The translations under genes were made by a program, and so were the position numbers. Shown here piece after piece: positions 33,482-45,289 of a stretch of DNA of 64,000 bases. This DNA is from Berberis thunbergii (taxonomy: Eukaryota; Streptophyta; Magnoliopsida; Ranunculales; Berberidaceae), in the NCBI GenBank assembly GCA_003290165.1, contig QNQO01001842.1, positions 124,001 to 188,000 of the forward strand, read 5' to 3'. The notes beneath the pieces were generated by a model that was not told the DNA's origin, made no database searches, and was given only the letters and a program-made list of their open reading frames with translations. Numbering within the stretch: the first letter of the stretch is position 1; each line of letters starts with the position of its first letter.

Positions 33482-33760
33482 ATGCAACTGCAACAACTTC
33501 TTGATTTTTTGAACTTGGCCAAAATAAAATATCGACTGTATGGTAAGAACAATAATTTTAGTTGGATTATCGACACAGGAGCGTCGAACCATGTGATGTG
33601 TGACTTATCTATTTTGAGAAATGTGAGAAAGGTGAAACACTGCCCGGTGGGATTGCCGGATGGAAACACGACAGAAGCAAACCACGAGGGGAGTGTCGTG
33701 TTGCCAGGAGGATTGAAGCTTGATAATTTGCTTTATGTCCCTCAATTACATGCAATTTAA
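33482..33760 (+). pseudogene. Copia aspartic protease
   Basis: The open stretch has WIIDTGASNHV, the DTGA active-site motif of copia protease, near 33565, and ends DNLLYVPQLHAI, the usual downstream block. It is separated from gag by a stop and from integrase by a stop and frame change. Confidence 0.85.
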
Positions 33761-33899
33761 TTTTTGTGACTCAATTAATCGATGAATCAATTGCATTGTC
33801 CAATTCACTAATTATATTTGTGTTATACAGGACCAACCGACGAGGCAGGTGATTGGTGCGGGTGAAAGATTGGATGGACTTTATTTTTTCCGTGGTGTT

Positions 33900-35269
33900 C
33901 CTCAAGTGAAGTCTTGACAGTGGATGGTGATTCGTCGTTCGAGTTATGGCATCAACAAATGGGGCTTCCGTCGAAGAAAAAATTGAAGATGATACCGACT
34001 GTGAGCCATTATTGTATGAAACATAATAAAGCTAGTGAGGTATGTCTGCGTGCAAATGAACCTTGATCTAGTTTTCCCATTAGTGCGAATAAAGCTGGTA
34101 GGATTTTTGAACTTGTTCATTTGGATTTGTGGGGGCCTTACAAGGCTCGTTCTTCTTGTGGGGCTACCTATTTTTTGACAATAGTAGATGATTTTTCAAG
34201 AGGAGTTTGGGTATATTTGTTATGCAATAAAATGGAAGTTGAATCTATGTTTCTTAATTTTGTTGCCATGTTTGAACGACAATTTGAACAAGTAATAAAA
34301 CGTGTGAGAAGTGACAATGGGACCGAGTTTAATTGTTTGCATGCTTATTTTCAAAATAATGGAATTATTTTTTAGACTTCTTGTGTTGGGACTCCACAAC
34401 AAAATGGGAGGGTTGAGACAAAACATCAACATATTTTAAATGTGGCTAGAACATTAAGATTTCAAGGAAACTTACCAATCAAATTTTGGGGAGAATGTGT
34501 GTTGGCAGCATGTCACTTGATTAATAAAACACCCTCTACTTTACTTAAGACTAAATCGCCATATGAACTGTTGTTTGGGAAAGTGCCTTCTTATGATGTT
34601 ATTCGTGTATTTGGGTGCCTTTGCTATGCTCATAATCAACAACACAACGGTGATAAATTTGCAAATAGAAACCGTAAATGTATATTTGTTGGCTATCCAT
34701 TTGGGAAGAAAGGTTGGAAATTGTATGATTTAGAAACACATGAGTACTTTGTATCGATGGATGTGAAGTTCTTTGAGAACGAATTTCCTTTTGCGACAAA
34801 CCAACCATGGACTGTGGTGACTCCTATGCTGGCGAACAATGAGGATGAGGCATGGAGTGAGGATGAGGGTCTCGATGAGTGTGATGTGTGTGTTGAGGGG
34901 GGGTTGGAGGTCGCGTCCACTCTCGAGGGGGAGTTGGGTGTTGTGGTGCCACTTGTGCAGCAGCCTGCACAGGAGGACGTGCGTGATGAGGGGCTGGAGA
35001 ATACTGTGGGGGAGCAAGGTGTGCAAGTTGACAGTGAGTTAGGGCGAGGAAAACAAGCCAAAACTCCTTCAACATGGTATCGTGATTTTGTTATTCATAC
35101 TGTACAAAATATAAGTCCATCTGAGAATTCATCTGCTCCTTCATCTTCCTCAGGTACGCCCTATCCTATAACATATTTTGTGAACTGTGAAAGTTTTTCT
35201 GTGAGACATAGGAATTTTCTTGCAGCAGTGACAGTGGGACATGAGCCAAAGCATTTTAAAAAACCATGA
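33900..35269 (+). pseudogene. Copia integrase
   Basis: LWHQQMGLPS (HHCC region remnant) is followed by HLDLWGPYKARS, YFLTIVDDFSRGVWVY, VRSDNGTEF and PQQNGRVETKHQ, giving the D-D-E catalytic series, then the C-terminal GKVPSYDVIRVFGCLCYAH and FVGYPFGKKGWKLYD. In-frame stops include one after NNGIIF. The 275-codon open segment from 34442 is the longest intact piece, ending with a Ser/Pro-rich linker. Confidence 0.9.
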
Positions 35270-36776
35270 AAGACCCGGGATGGCGAGATGCGATGGGTAA
35301 GGAGATACGAGCCCTTGAAGACAATGAGACGTGGGTAATGGAGACTCTTCCACCAAGAAAAAAAAGCACTAGGGAGCTAGTGAATATATAAAATTAAGTA
35401 TAAGTCTGATGGCAGCATAAAATGACTCAAAGCAAGACTTGTGATCTATGGCAATCATCAGGTGGAAGGAATCTACTATAACGAGACTTTTGCTCTTGTG
35501 GCAAAAATGGTGACGGTTTGTATTTTTCTTGCAATTGCTGCTATTAAAAATTGGGAGGTACATCAAATGGATGTGCATAATGTTTTCCTTCACGGTGACT
35601 TAAGTGAGGAGGTTTATATGTAGGTTCCTCCAGGTTTCAAGAATACAAATCCTAACATGGTTTGCAGGTTGAAAAAATCGTTGTATGGTCTGAAACAAAC
35701 TCCCCGATGTTGGTTTGCAAAACTATCAACAACGTTGAAGAATTATGGATTTGTGCAATCCTTTTCCGATTATTCATTATTTGGGTTGTGCAGGGGAAGA
35801 ACTCAGATCAACGTGTTAGTTTATGTTGATGACTTGATTATTGCAGAGAATGATAAGGTTGCATTGACAACTTTTAAAGATTACCTTGGCAGGTGCTTTC
35901 ATATGAAGGATTTGGGAGTTTTGAAATATTTATTAGGGCTAGAGGTAGCCCGTAATCCAGAAGGAATCTTTCTTTGCCAAAGAAAATACACACTCGAGAT
36001 AATTTCTGAAACAGGTTTATTGGGAGCAAAGCCTACGGTTCCCTATGGAACAAAATCACAATTTAGCCCTTGCAAAGGGTGAATTTCTTGCGGATCCGGC
36101 GCCGTATAGGCGACTTGTAGGAAGATTGATTTACTTGTCTGTGACGAGACTTGATGTTGCATATTCAGTTCATATTTTGTCACAATTTATGCAACAACCT
36201 CGTGAGGATCATTGGGAGGCGACTCTCAGGGTCGTGAGATATTTGAAGAAGAGTCGGGGGCAAGGGATTTTGCTTCGTGCTGACAGTGACCTAAGTCTAG
36301 AAGGGTGGTGAGACTGAGATTGGGCTAGTTGTCCACTTACACGGCGTTCCTTGACAGGATGGTTCGTGTTACTTGGTTTTTCTCCTGTGTCGTGGAAGAC
36401 CAAGAAGCAACAAACAATGTCTAGATCGTCTGTGGAAGCTGAGTATAGATCAATGGCGGCAACAGTGTGTGAGTTAAAGTGGCTTAAACAACTTTTGGGT
36501 GACTTGGGTGTGCGACATCCGCAGGGTATGAAGTTGTATTGTGATAGTCAGTCGGCGTTGTACATTGCTCAAAATCCAGTTTTTCACGAAAGAACAAAGC
36601 ATACAGAGGCAGACTGTCATTTTGTTCGAGATGCCGTGACTGAAGGGATGATTTGTCCATCTTATGTTTCCACTAGTGTTCAATTGGCAGACATCTTTAC
36701 AAAAGCATTGAGGAAAGCGAAATTTGAGTTTCTACTTCACAAGTTGGGTGTTCGAGATCTACCCACTCCAACTTGA
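35270..36776 (+). pseudogene. Copia reverse transcriptase and RNase H
   Basis: RT blocks include [21 protein letters not shown], a stop, VPPGF, KKSLYGLKQTPRCWFAKL and the catalytic YVDDLIIA near 35821. RNase H begins after FLADPAPYRRLVGRLIYL and contains [27 protein letters not shown] and [11 protein letters not shown]. Frameshifts occur near 36050 and 36310. Many core residues are kept, fitting a fairly young element. Confidence 0.9.
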
Positions 36777-37048
36777 GGGGGGGTATTATGATATTATTGT
36801 GACTAAAATAGAAGAGTTTATTGTGCATATCTTTTGAGAAATATTTTTCCTTAAGATAGTATTTGTATTTTAGGTAAATATATCTTTGTGATTAGGAGGA
36901 TTTTTAAGAGATCATATCTTTGTGATTAGGAAGATTTTTGGGAGATCAACTAAGCCTTGGAGAGCAAGGTTCTTGGCAATATTTTGTACTATATATATTT
37001 AATTATTGTAAATGAGAAAAGCAAGAAAATTGGGTGGAGAATTTGTCA
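36775..37048 (+). repeat. Copia polypurine tract and 3' LTR
   Basis: GAGGGGGGG (36775-36783) directly precedes the LTR, which starts TATTATGATATTATTG at 36784 and ends TTTGTCA at 37048. It is followed by GAAAT, the right target duplication. Confidence 0.9.
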
Positions 37049-37184
37049 GAAATAGAAATAATAATTCCAAATCTTTCAAAGACTTTTCCAAGTTTTGGCA
37101 TGGTTGAATCCAAATTAGTAGGGACCTTTTCACCATTTCAAAAGCAAGAAAGATATGGGTATGGAGTACCCAAACAGACTCTAG

Positions 37185-38842
37185 TGTTTTGTCTTGATTT
37201 ATTTTTAGGAGATACAAATGTTCAGACCAATCAAGGGCTTCATCTGGTCTATATGCATGCTGGGACAAATCCCTTTTAAGTCATTAATCAGGCTGTCAAG
37301 TAAGATTCCCTAGGCTTGTATTCATATCCCACTATTTTCACATTGCTACATATTTGTGAAATAAAATCTCGAAGTGATTGTCACCTTCGAATTGACATGT
37401 GATTCTTTCTTGTGTAACATGGCTGTTGAGAAACACATGCAAACTTTCTTCCACCGCGAGAAGAAAAAGGTTTGTAAAATATCTTATTTTTTCATTGCAT
37501 TCAATGACAATAGGAGAGCAAACTTAATACTTAACTATCTGTAATCTTATAACTTTTTTATGACTGCAGTTGCCTTCATTTCTTGATTGGTTTGTCTGGT
37601 GTACATGGGATGCCTTTTACACTGATGTCACTGCTGAAGGTGTTGAGGACGGCCTCAAAAGGTGAGAATGCTTAAAAGTATTTCATGGCCTTTTTTCATT
37701 ACCCATTATCCATTTAATGAACTAGGTGGATATCAAATTCAGTGATCACAGTTCTAACACATCTTTGGTAAAACTTGTCTAGACTTTGAACCTGCATAAT
37801 TGAGTGTGAAATAAAACATTACTCTGTGACAGATGAGCATGTGATGTGAACATCTATCATTTACTCAGCTAAATTTTTTATTGGTTGGTTTTGCAGCCTA
37901 TCTGCAGGAGGGACTCCTCCACGGTTCTTGATCATTGATGATGAATGGCAACAAATTGGTAACGAGCCTAATGATTCAACGGGCAGTGTCGTGCAGAAAG
38001 GAGCACAGTAAGACATTTTTTCTGTACTTATTTTAGAGAAGGGGGCTGGTTTATGAAAAAAACATTTATGCCCATTAAGCCAAGAATTAGCATGTTTACA
38101 ATCGTGAAAAACACTACTTAGAGTTTGGAACATTGCTGACCTTAACAATGGGCGCTATATTTCCGCTCTGTGATGTTGAGATTTAGTTGTATTTAGGCTA
38201 CATAACAATGTCATTAGAGGCTAAGATAGGCCAGGATCTATCCTGGAATAGAATTGGTTGGATCAAGATACCCTTTCTGTTTTCGTAGGATCCTGGAACA
38301 GAAGTTTGTTCACATTGCCTAAATTGGATCACAATGCCCTTTGGCTTGCATATTGTACTTGTAGTATTGGACAGGGATGGGGAGGTTGTCAAATTAATAA
38401 GTTTTTCCCATATATTTTTCCTAAAGTTGTTTGATAATTGACCTTACGATTAATTCTGTGATTGATTTTTGTCAAATTCGCTAACAGACTTACAGGAAGA
38501 AAAGAAAATGAAAAGTTTCAAAAAAATGGCAAGAATTGAAGGACGATCAGACCCCAGGTTTAAAGCATGTTGTGGAGGAAGCCAAGCACAATCAAAATGT
38601 CAAGTATGCATTAGTGTTTCTTTGTTCTCTACGATTATTCTGATCAACTGAGGTTGCCTTCTAATCTTACTCCATGTGAATGGTCTCAGGTTTGTGTATG
38701 TATGGCATGCACTAGTTGGTTACTGGGTAGGGGTAAAGCCAGAAAATGGCTTCAAGATAGAGTGTTCAACATGGGAATCTTCAAGAAATTGACAAGTAGA
38801 CACCCAGAAGCCAGGAATTTAAAAAACTGTCATTGTACTTGA
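37185..38842 (+). pseudogene. Captured fragment of raffinose-synthase-family protein
   Basis: Blocks in normal order: about 37185-37299 (TNVQTNQGLHLVYMHAGTNP, F, stop, VINQAVK), 37420-37469 (AVEKHMQTFFHREKKK), 37570-37661 ([30 protein letters not shown]), 37897-38007 ([20 protein letters not shown]), 38487-38602 (RLTGRKENEKFQKNG, then LKHVVEEAKHNQN across a shift) and 38690-about 38780 (FVYVWHALVGYWVGVKPE). This is the glycosyl hydrolase family 36 domain of plant raffinose synthase/alkaline alpha-galactosidase proteins; the family motif IIDDGWQ has Glu for Gly here. Introns with AG/GT borders are kept. Stops and frameshifts kill it. Sequence between the copia element and 37185 is unassigned. 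Confidence 0.9.
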
Positions 38843-38987
38843 TATATTTTGATAGATTTTGTGACTCGATGTAATACATTACCTTATTAATTACATTACT
38901 GTATCTCGCCGTTCATGGAAATGTTCAAATGTTTGACACATTTTAGGTTTTTATTTTCTATAAATAAAACTTATAAGATGTTATAAA

Positions 38988-39400
38988 AAGTCATTTGATA
39001 GCACAAAAAAAAAAATTTCCTATGTATACTTACAATAGCGTTTTTAAAACGCTATCGTAGCCTTACAATAGCATTTTAAAAACGCTATTGTAAGTTAACT
39101 ACGATAACGTTTTAAAAACGCTATGGTAGATCTATTACAGCGTTTTAAAAACGCTATAACTAATGTTACTATAGCGTTTCTAAAACGCTATAGCAGTCAA
39201 CATACAATAGCGTTTTTAAAACGTTATAATAGACCTACTATAGCGTTTCTGAAACGCTATCGTAGTTAACTTACAATAGCGTTTTTAAAATGCTATAATA
39301 GACATAGGGTCTGTTATAGCTCCGGCAGACACAACGTTTGCTAAAACGCGATGGTAGCCTATCATAGCGTTTTTGAAACGCTATTAATGACAACATTTCT
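38988..39400 (+). repeat. CACTA-2 3' module: conserved motif and TAGCGTTTT repeats
   Basis: AAGTCATTTGATAG and an A-run open the module. Then about a dozen copies of the palindromic word TATAGCGTTTTAAAACGCTA occur, with small variants, up to the terminus. The motif is the same as in CACTA-1 and CACTA-3, while the subterminal repeat family is different. Confidence 0.85.
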
Positions 39401-39832
39401 TGTAGTGATTCTACTATCTAACCCTTAATAATCATATATGTTGATCATTGACCAAGTCTAGTATATGAAAATTGGGCTTGATTTGATTTTTAGAAGACTT
39501 TGGAATTAGTCAACAAAAAGGATTTTGGACTAGCTTATTGCATTCTAGTCCAATATTGACTCACCAAACACCAGAAGGTTTCATCACTCTATAGAAACAA
39601 TGAGATGACACCTGAGACAAGCCCAAAAAATTCTTACCTCAGTACTAACATGTCCTTTGAAGATAGCATATGCTATTTTGTTTGGTGAAATCCTGTTGAT
39701 CCCGTCCTATCCTGTCCTGAATTCATTTGAGATGGGACATGGTCAAGATGAGGTATATCTCGTTCCGATCCCAAAGGAACGAGATGGGATAGGGATAAGG
39801 ATAAGGTCCACCCCGTCCCACGCCCATCCCTA

Positions 39833-40202
39833 ATTTCTAATGTAAATTTATAATTTTCCTAAAAATTTAACTCCAATAGAGAAGTAGAAGGCCATAATAT
39901 AAAATAAAACATATTTTGGATAATGGATATGGAATGGATGGGTTGTCCCTTGCGAAATTTCAAGAATGAACTGCATAAGTTAGGTTGTCCTGCAGAGTGC
40001 ATGTTAGTAGGAATGAAGGACTTGCTGCCCAATTTCTAATAGTTGAATCACCACCCACCAATTTAAAATTGAGTTATTTTCAATGTTGAGCCAATTGTGT
40101 GTCACCACACTTTTTGAACCACAATCACAATATTTTCAGCCACAACTTTTACAATGCCAACAACAATCTAGCTTAATCAATTATACATCCAAATTTAGTA
40201 GG
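39833..40202. other. Unassigned AT-rich sequence
   Basis: No coding region or element terminus is seen. The first 8 bases are the right target duplication of the hAT element, and the segment ends at the left LTR of the Tat-like element. Confidence 0.5.
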
Positions 40203-40884
40203 TGATGATACACAAAAAGGTCATATCCCTGAGTCATACACGTGTCATGATGTTCTCAAATAATTACGCTTTCAACGTCAGCCCAACACTGATTCAGCCC
40301 AAGCAATTCTAAGCCCACCTGATCCAGTCTGCCAGACAGACCCAAACTCTTACAGTGTGCTAGGCCCACACGTTTCACAGCTATCTTCAATACCTGTAAG
40401 CCCTACTTAGGCAAGTATCTCGAGGATCAGCTTCAGACAGGCAACTACAAAAGCTCTTTGCTTCCAACTAGGAAGCAAATACAAGTGTATATTCAATGTA
40501 AGGAAACTTCCTTCTACGGATTTCTCTTGGATTGGGAACTATCTCCTGCATATCTAGGAGCACAAAACTAACAAGAAACTTCCCTCCTACAGCACAACTC
40601 CTAATTAGAGAAGGATCTTCATGAAGATCTCCTTCCTAAACTACGCCTAAGATGGCCTGGTAGAGCCATGACTCCTGCACTATAAATAAGACACGAGGTT
40701 GGTAAGCTAAGGTACGCTACAAACTCTTTGTTTACAGCATTACGCCTTTATCAGATTATTGTCAAACTTTAGCCTCGAAGTTTCATCAGCCACCACCACA
40801 GTGGTCCATGGCTCACGTAAGTTACTTGCGCAGTTCTGCAGGTCAGCAAGATTAGGTCAAAGCTGAGAGCGAAAATTGACTGCA
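40203..40884 (+). repeat. G1 5' LTR
   Basis: It starts TGATGATACACAAAAA and ends near TTGACTGCA, with a TATA-like CTATAAATAAGACAC near 40680. Most of it is homologous, inverted, to 53718-54310. The sequence TTTGGCATCGTCTGTGG follows at about 40889 and resembles the TGGCGCCGTCTGTGGG primer site of this lineage. Confidence 0.8.
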
Positions 40885-40959
40885 TTAGTTTGGCATCGTC
40901 TGTGGAAAGGACAAAGTTCCTAACTTTTCACTAGCACCATCTCCCCTCGAAACAGAGAG

Positions 40960-42080
40960 ATGGTAACTAGCTCATACGATAAAGGAAAATGAGGGGAAGC
41001 ATCAGGCACTCAGCTTGGCACAAACTCGCCACCTTCGACAACACGAGTAAAGCGCAAACACTGAGTTGTCGCTCCTGGAACAGATGCAGCGCCAGTGAAC
41101 CCCAAACCGAGTGTATGATCTCTTCTCATATACCAGGATTGGTCAATGATTAAGACACTTGCATCAATTAAGCAAAGGCTTGAAGAAACACTAAATACGT
41201 TTTTAACCAGCTTTAACAATGAGTTAACAATAGTCCATGTGTGCAACAACGCGACGGTCGTCTCAACTTTCATTAACGAACTGCAAAAAGGAAAGTTCTA
41301 CCACTTCTGGCACTGGACCCTCCAGCAAGTATGTCAAACCTAACGAAGGAAGCGCAAAACTTCATCACCCTAGGAGAAAAACAGGCTACGTGAAGAGAAG
41401 CTGAATCCAAGGAGCAATATGTTGACAAAATATGCGTGTTACATGGAGCCCACTTCGAGTCCGAAACTTCTAGGCGATACGCGGCGAACAACAGGTATTG
41501 CACGATCAGAAGTAAAGCCCCTCCTAGCTGCCAGTATTTATGAAAAAAAAATGATTTCTCTGGGGGGCTGAGAGATAAGGAGCTCATTAGTGGACACAGG
41601 GAGCTATGTGAACGTCTTGTTTCTCCATACATTCCGCAACATGTAACTAGAAGAGACAGCGTTGACTCCTGATAGTCGTACGGTGATCGACTTCAGCGGC
41701 GAAATACTGTCACTTGTGGGAAAAATACAGCTGACTACAACAGTGGGAGAGTAGTCAGCTCAAAAACATTGTTTCAAGAGTTCATAGTGATCGACGCGCC
41801 TTCCGAATGTAATGAGGTCCTAGGGAGACCCTGTATACACAAGATAGGAGCGGCTACCTCCACCCTGCACCAGTGCGACATGTATCCAACGAACCAAGTG
41901 GTTGGTACATTGAAAGGCGACCAGGCAGCTACTAGGTAGTGTCAATATGTGATGACCCCACCGCCTGGCCATTATCAATCAGTGGCCTACCCAGATGCTA
42001 AGACAACCTTCCATTCTACCCAAAGTATAGGAGGGGAACAACTGACTTCAAACAACGAAGCACCAGTAAGCCCTCGAGAT
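40960..42080 (+). pseudogene. G1 gag and protease remnants
   Basis: Gag-like pieces include SFNNELTIVHVCNNATVVST and FINELQKGKFYHF near 41200-41300. Protease-region pieces (FKSS.V-like FQEFIVIDAPSE, VLGRPCIHKIGAATSTLHQC) lie near 41770-41880. Numerous frameshifts and stops break both; the DTG-type active site is not clear. Confidence 0.65.
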
Positions 42081-42179
42081 AGGCCCAATGTCGGTCAACT
42101 AGAGGAGGAAATCATTACGATCTACCTTGCCAGCCCTCACAACAGCAAGGTCATCCAGATGTCTTACTACAACATAACC

Positions 42180-43860
42180 AGGACATCTTTGCATGGACCA
42201 TGCAGGACATGGTGGGGATTAACCCATCGATAATCACCCATCACCTAGAAGTGGACCCCTCAAAGAAAATACTTAGGCAAAAGAAAAGCCTCGTAGCTCC
42301 TGAAAGGAAAGCAATCATAAACGAAGAGGTACAATGTCTACTCAATGCTAGCATGATAAAGGAAGCACGATACCCTGACTGGCTGGCAAAAATTGTTCTT
42401 GTAAAAAAAAAGGTAAATGGAGGGTATGTGTAGACTACGCTGACCTAAACAAAGCCTGCCCAAAGGATAGCTTCCTACTCCCCCGTATCGATCAGATCAT
42501 GGACGCCACTTCCTCAGCTTCATTGATGGATATTCAATCTACATTCAAATATTGATGCACCCCCTATATCAAGAGAAAACCTCTTTCGTAACAAAAAGGG
42601 GAATATATTGTCATAAGGTGATGTCATTCGGCTTAAAGAATGCAAGCGCTACGTGTTCAAAGAACAGATTGGCAGCAGCATAAAAATGTACATAGACGAC
42701 ATGGTGGTCAAAAGCCTCCGCAGCCCCGACCACATACAAGATCTTGCCGAAACATTCAACCAACTCAGAAAATACCAGATGAAACTCAACCCGCAAAAAT
42801 GCACGTTCAGAGTCGAGTCTGGGAAATTCTTAAGTTATATAGTAAACAAAAAGGGAATCGAAGCCGACCCAAAACAAATTCAAGCCATTCTCGACAATAT
42901 CAAAGACGTTTAGAGCCTAACTGGGAGGGTGGCAACACTCAACAGACTCTTCCGACAAATGCCACCCATTTTTCAAGATATTGAGAGGGAACAATGGATT
43001 TTCCTAGAACGAAGAGTGCGAACAAGCCTTTCAGAGCCTGAAAGATACACGGGGAGTCAAGAGCTACTCTCAAAGCCTACGACAGGAGAAAGACTTTACT
43101 TGTACTTGTATGTTTCCAAGCACGCTGTAAGTTCAGCCCTCATACGAGACAACCGAGGGACTCAGAGACCAGTATATTACACCAGCAAAACCTTTGCAGA
43201 AGCGAAAGCACACTACCCAAACCTAGGAAAGTTGGCTCTGGCACTAGTCGTATCCTCTATGAAATTGAGGCCTTACTTTCAGGCCCACTACATAACGGTC
43301 CTGACAAAGCATCCACTCCGCTCAGTGTTGCATAAACCCCCAGCTATCAGGTAGGATGGTGAAATGGGCGGTGAAGCTCGAACAGTTTGACATAAATTAC
43401 GCTCCAAGAACCCCCATCAAAGCCCAAACGCATGACAGATTTCATTGCTGAGTTCACTGACGGACAAAAACCAAAGGTAAACCACCAGCCCCAGGATTCA
43501 GATAGCCAAACATTGATCTTGTCTTACGACGGGTCCTCAACTGGAAAGGCAAATGTAGTAGGGATCACACTCTTTTCCCCCAACGACTTCACCCTCAAAA
43601 AGGTCGTCAGGTTCGGCTTCCCCGCTTCAAACAACAAGATCAAATACTAAGCCTTATTGTCAAACCTAAAGCTAGCATTAGGGATTGATATAGATCACCT
43701 AACGACATATAGTGACTTGAGACTGGTAGTCAACCAGGTCAAAGGGGATTTCAATTGTAAGGACCCCCGTATGATAGCATACTACGATAAATTACTTGGC
43801 ATAATGGGTAGGTTCAAGAGCTGTGAACTCGCGCAGTGCCCCTGATATGACAACAAAAGA
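42180..43860 (+). pseudogene. G1 reverse transcriptase and RNase H
   Basis: The RT parts are VGINPSIITHHLEVDPSKK, NASMIKEARYPDWLAKIVLV, VCVDYADLNKACPKDSF and the catalytic MYIDDMVVKS near 42690, then LNPQKCTFRVESGKFLSYIV. RNase H pieces include RPVYYTSKTFAEAKAHYP, TVLTKHPLRSVLHKP and a second RNase H-like segment LILSYDGSSTGKANVVGITL, which fits the dual or archaeal-type RNase H of Tat elements. A stop follows DIQSTFKY, and part of the region after it is deleted. Confidence 0.85.
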
Positions 43861-44009
43861 GCTGATGCACTAGGTAAATAAGCCTCAACCTCCGACAAAG
43901 TCTCCAGTGACTTCATTGAATATCAAGAGCGATCAAGCTTTGGTGAAGCATAACATAGAGATATCTGCGTTGCAAAAATGCAACCAAATTGGATGACTCC
44001 AATATTGAG

Positions 44010-45230
44010 GTACAGAGCAATTGTAGCCCTACCAATCTAGAAGATCATAGCAAAAATACTAAAAAACAGAGTAGTAAGATACTCTCTTCTAAACGACAGG
44101 TTATACAAAAAATCAGTGATAAGGCCCCTGCTTCGATGTCTTTCACGTTTAGAGGCAAGTCAAGTTCTGGGAAAAATCCACAGCGGTAAATGTGGGAATC
44201 ACCCAGGCGGAAGAATCCTTGCCCATAAAGTCCTAACCATGAGGTACTACTGGCCAACCATGCAGCAAGACGCCAAACATACTGTCCATAAATGCTGAAA
44301 ATGTCAGAGATTTGCACCATATGTCGACCCAACTACTAACTCCGTTGATCAGCCCATGGCCATTTGCGCAATGGGGAATGGACATCGTTGGACCTCTCCA
44401 GGCATCATCTGGAAAAAAGTTTCTTATTGTGGTAGCTTCACCAAGTTGGTTAAGGCCGAGCCCCTATCCAAAATAGGGCAGGTCCAGATTGAAAAATTCA
44501 TATGGGCAACCATCGTCTGTGGATTTGGCATCCCTAGAGTATTGATCAGCGACAACAAAACCCAGTTTGAAGGAAGCAAGGTCAAGAAACTATGCCAAAG
44601 CTTAAACATCGACCATCACTTCTCTTCGCTCGGACACCCACAAGCCAATGGCCAAGCAGAGGTTACCAACCGGAAATGGGAAATGGGTTCTAGAGGCCAT
44701 CAAAAGAAAACTTGATGCAGCCAATGGGAAATGGGTTCTAGAGATACCAGGAATACTCAGGGCATATCTGACAACCAAAAAAGTCCCTACCGAAGAAACA
44801 CCTTTTTACCCTAGCATACGGGTCAAAATCCATGGTTCCTGTAGAACTCGAGGTGCCGAATTTCCAAATGGAGGAGTTCATACTAGACGGTAATGGCGAA
44901 GTCTTGCGCATACGGCTAGACCTTCAGGATGAGAAGTGAAATCCAGCCTCCGCCAAAATAGCCGCCTACCAATAGTGAATGGGGCAATATTACAAAAGAA
45001 TATCAAAACATGTGAGTTCAAGGTGGGAAATTGAGTGTTTAGGAAGACCCAACAGAACACCAAATAAGCCGGCGCAAGGAAGCTAGACCCAAACTGGGAA
45101 GGACCTTACAGAGTCACTAAGGTCAACAGGCCAGAAACGTACAGGCTGGAAGATATAGTTGGAGACGGGCTTAAACGAACATGGAATATAGATTATCTAA
45201 AAAATATTATCAATAAAATATTTGATTTTA
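44010..45230 (+). pseudogene. G1 integrase
   Basis: The H2C2 finger region GNHPGGRILAHKVLTMRYYW and HTVHKC precede the catalytic core (WGMDIVGPLQ near 44380; ISDNKTQFEG near 44550; HPQANGQAEVTNR near 44640), with frameshifts. A 45-bp segment around AATGGGAAATGGGTTCTAGA is duplicated at 44670-44745. The C-terminal part (WEGPYRV-like LDPNWEGPYRVTKV) is near 45080-45120. Confidence 0.8.
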
Positions 45231-45289
45231 CCAAAACTTCCACTGTTGTTCATTACGACCCTTGATAAACCTGATTACGGCTAGACTCG

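Larger units (their letters stand above)
32212..37048 (+). mobile_element. Ty1/copia LTR retrotransposon
   Basis: Two 265-bp LTRs that differ at roughly ten positions, a GAAAT duplication on both sides (32207-32211 and 37049-37053), PBS TGGTATCAAGAGC, a polypurine tract and gag-protease-integrase-RT-RNaseH order identify a copia element. Length is 4,837 bp. Several stops and frameshifts mean it is not autonomous now. The fairly similar LTRs make it one of the younger insertions in the window. It sits in CACTA-2 between the SYP5 and raffinose-synthase fragments. Confidence 0.95.

Noticed and set aside
34693..35075. Minus-strand ORFs rich in Pro/Ser/His
   Set aside because: They are shadows of the copia integrase linker on the plus strand, which has the recognisable motifs.
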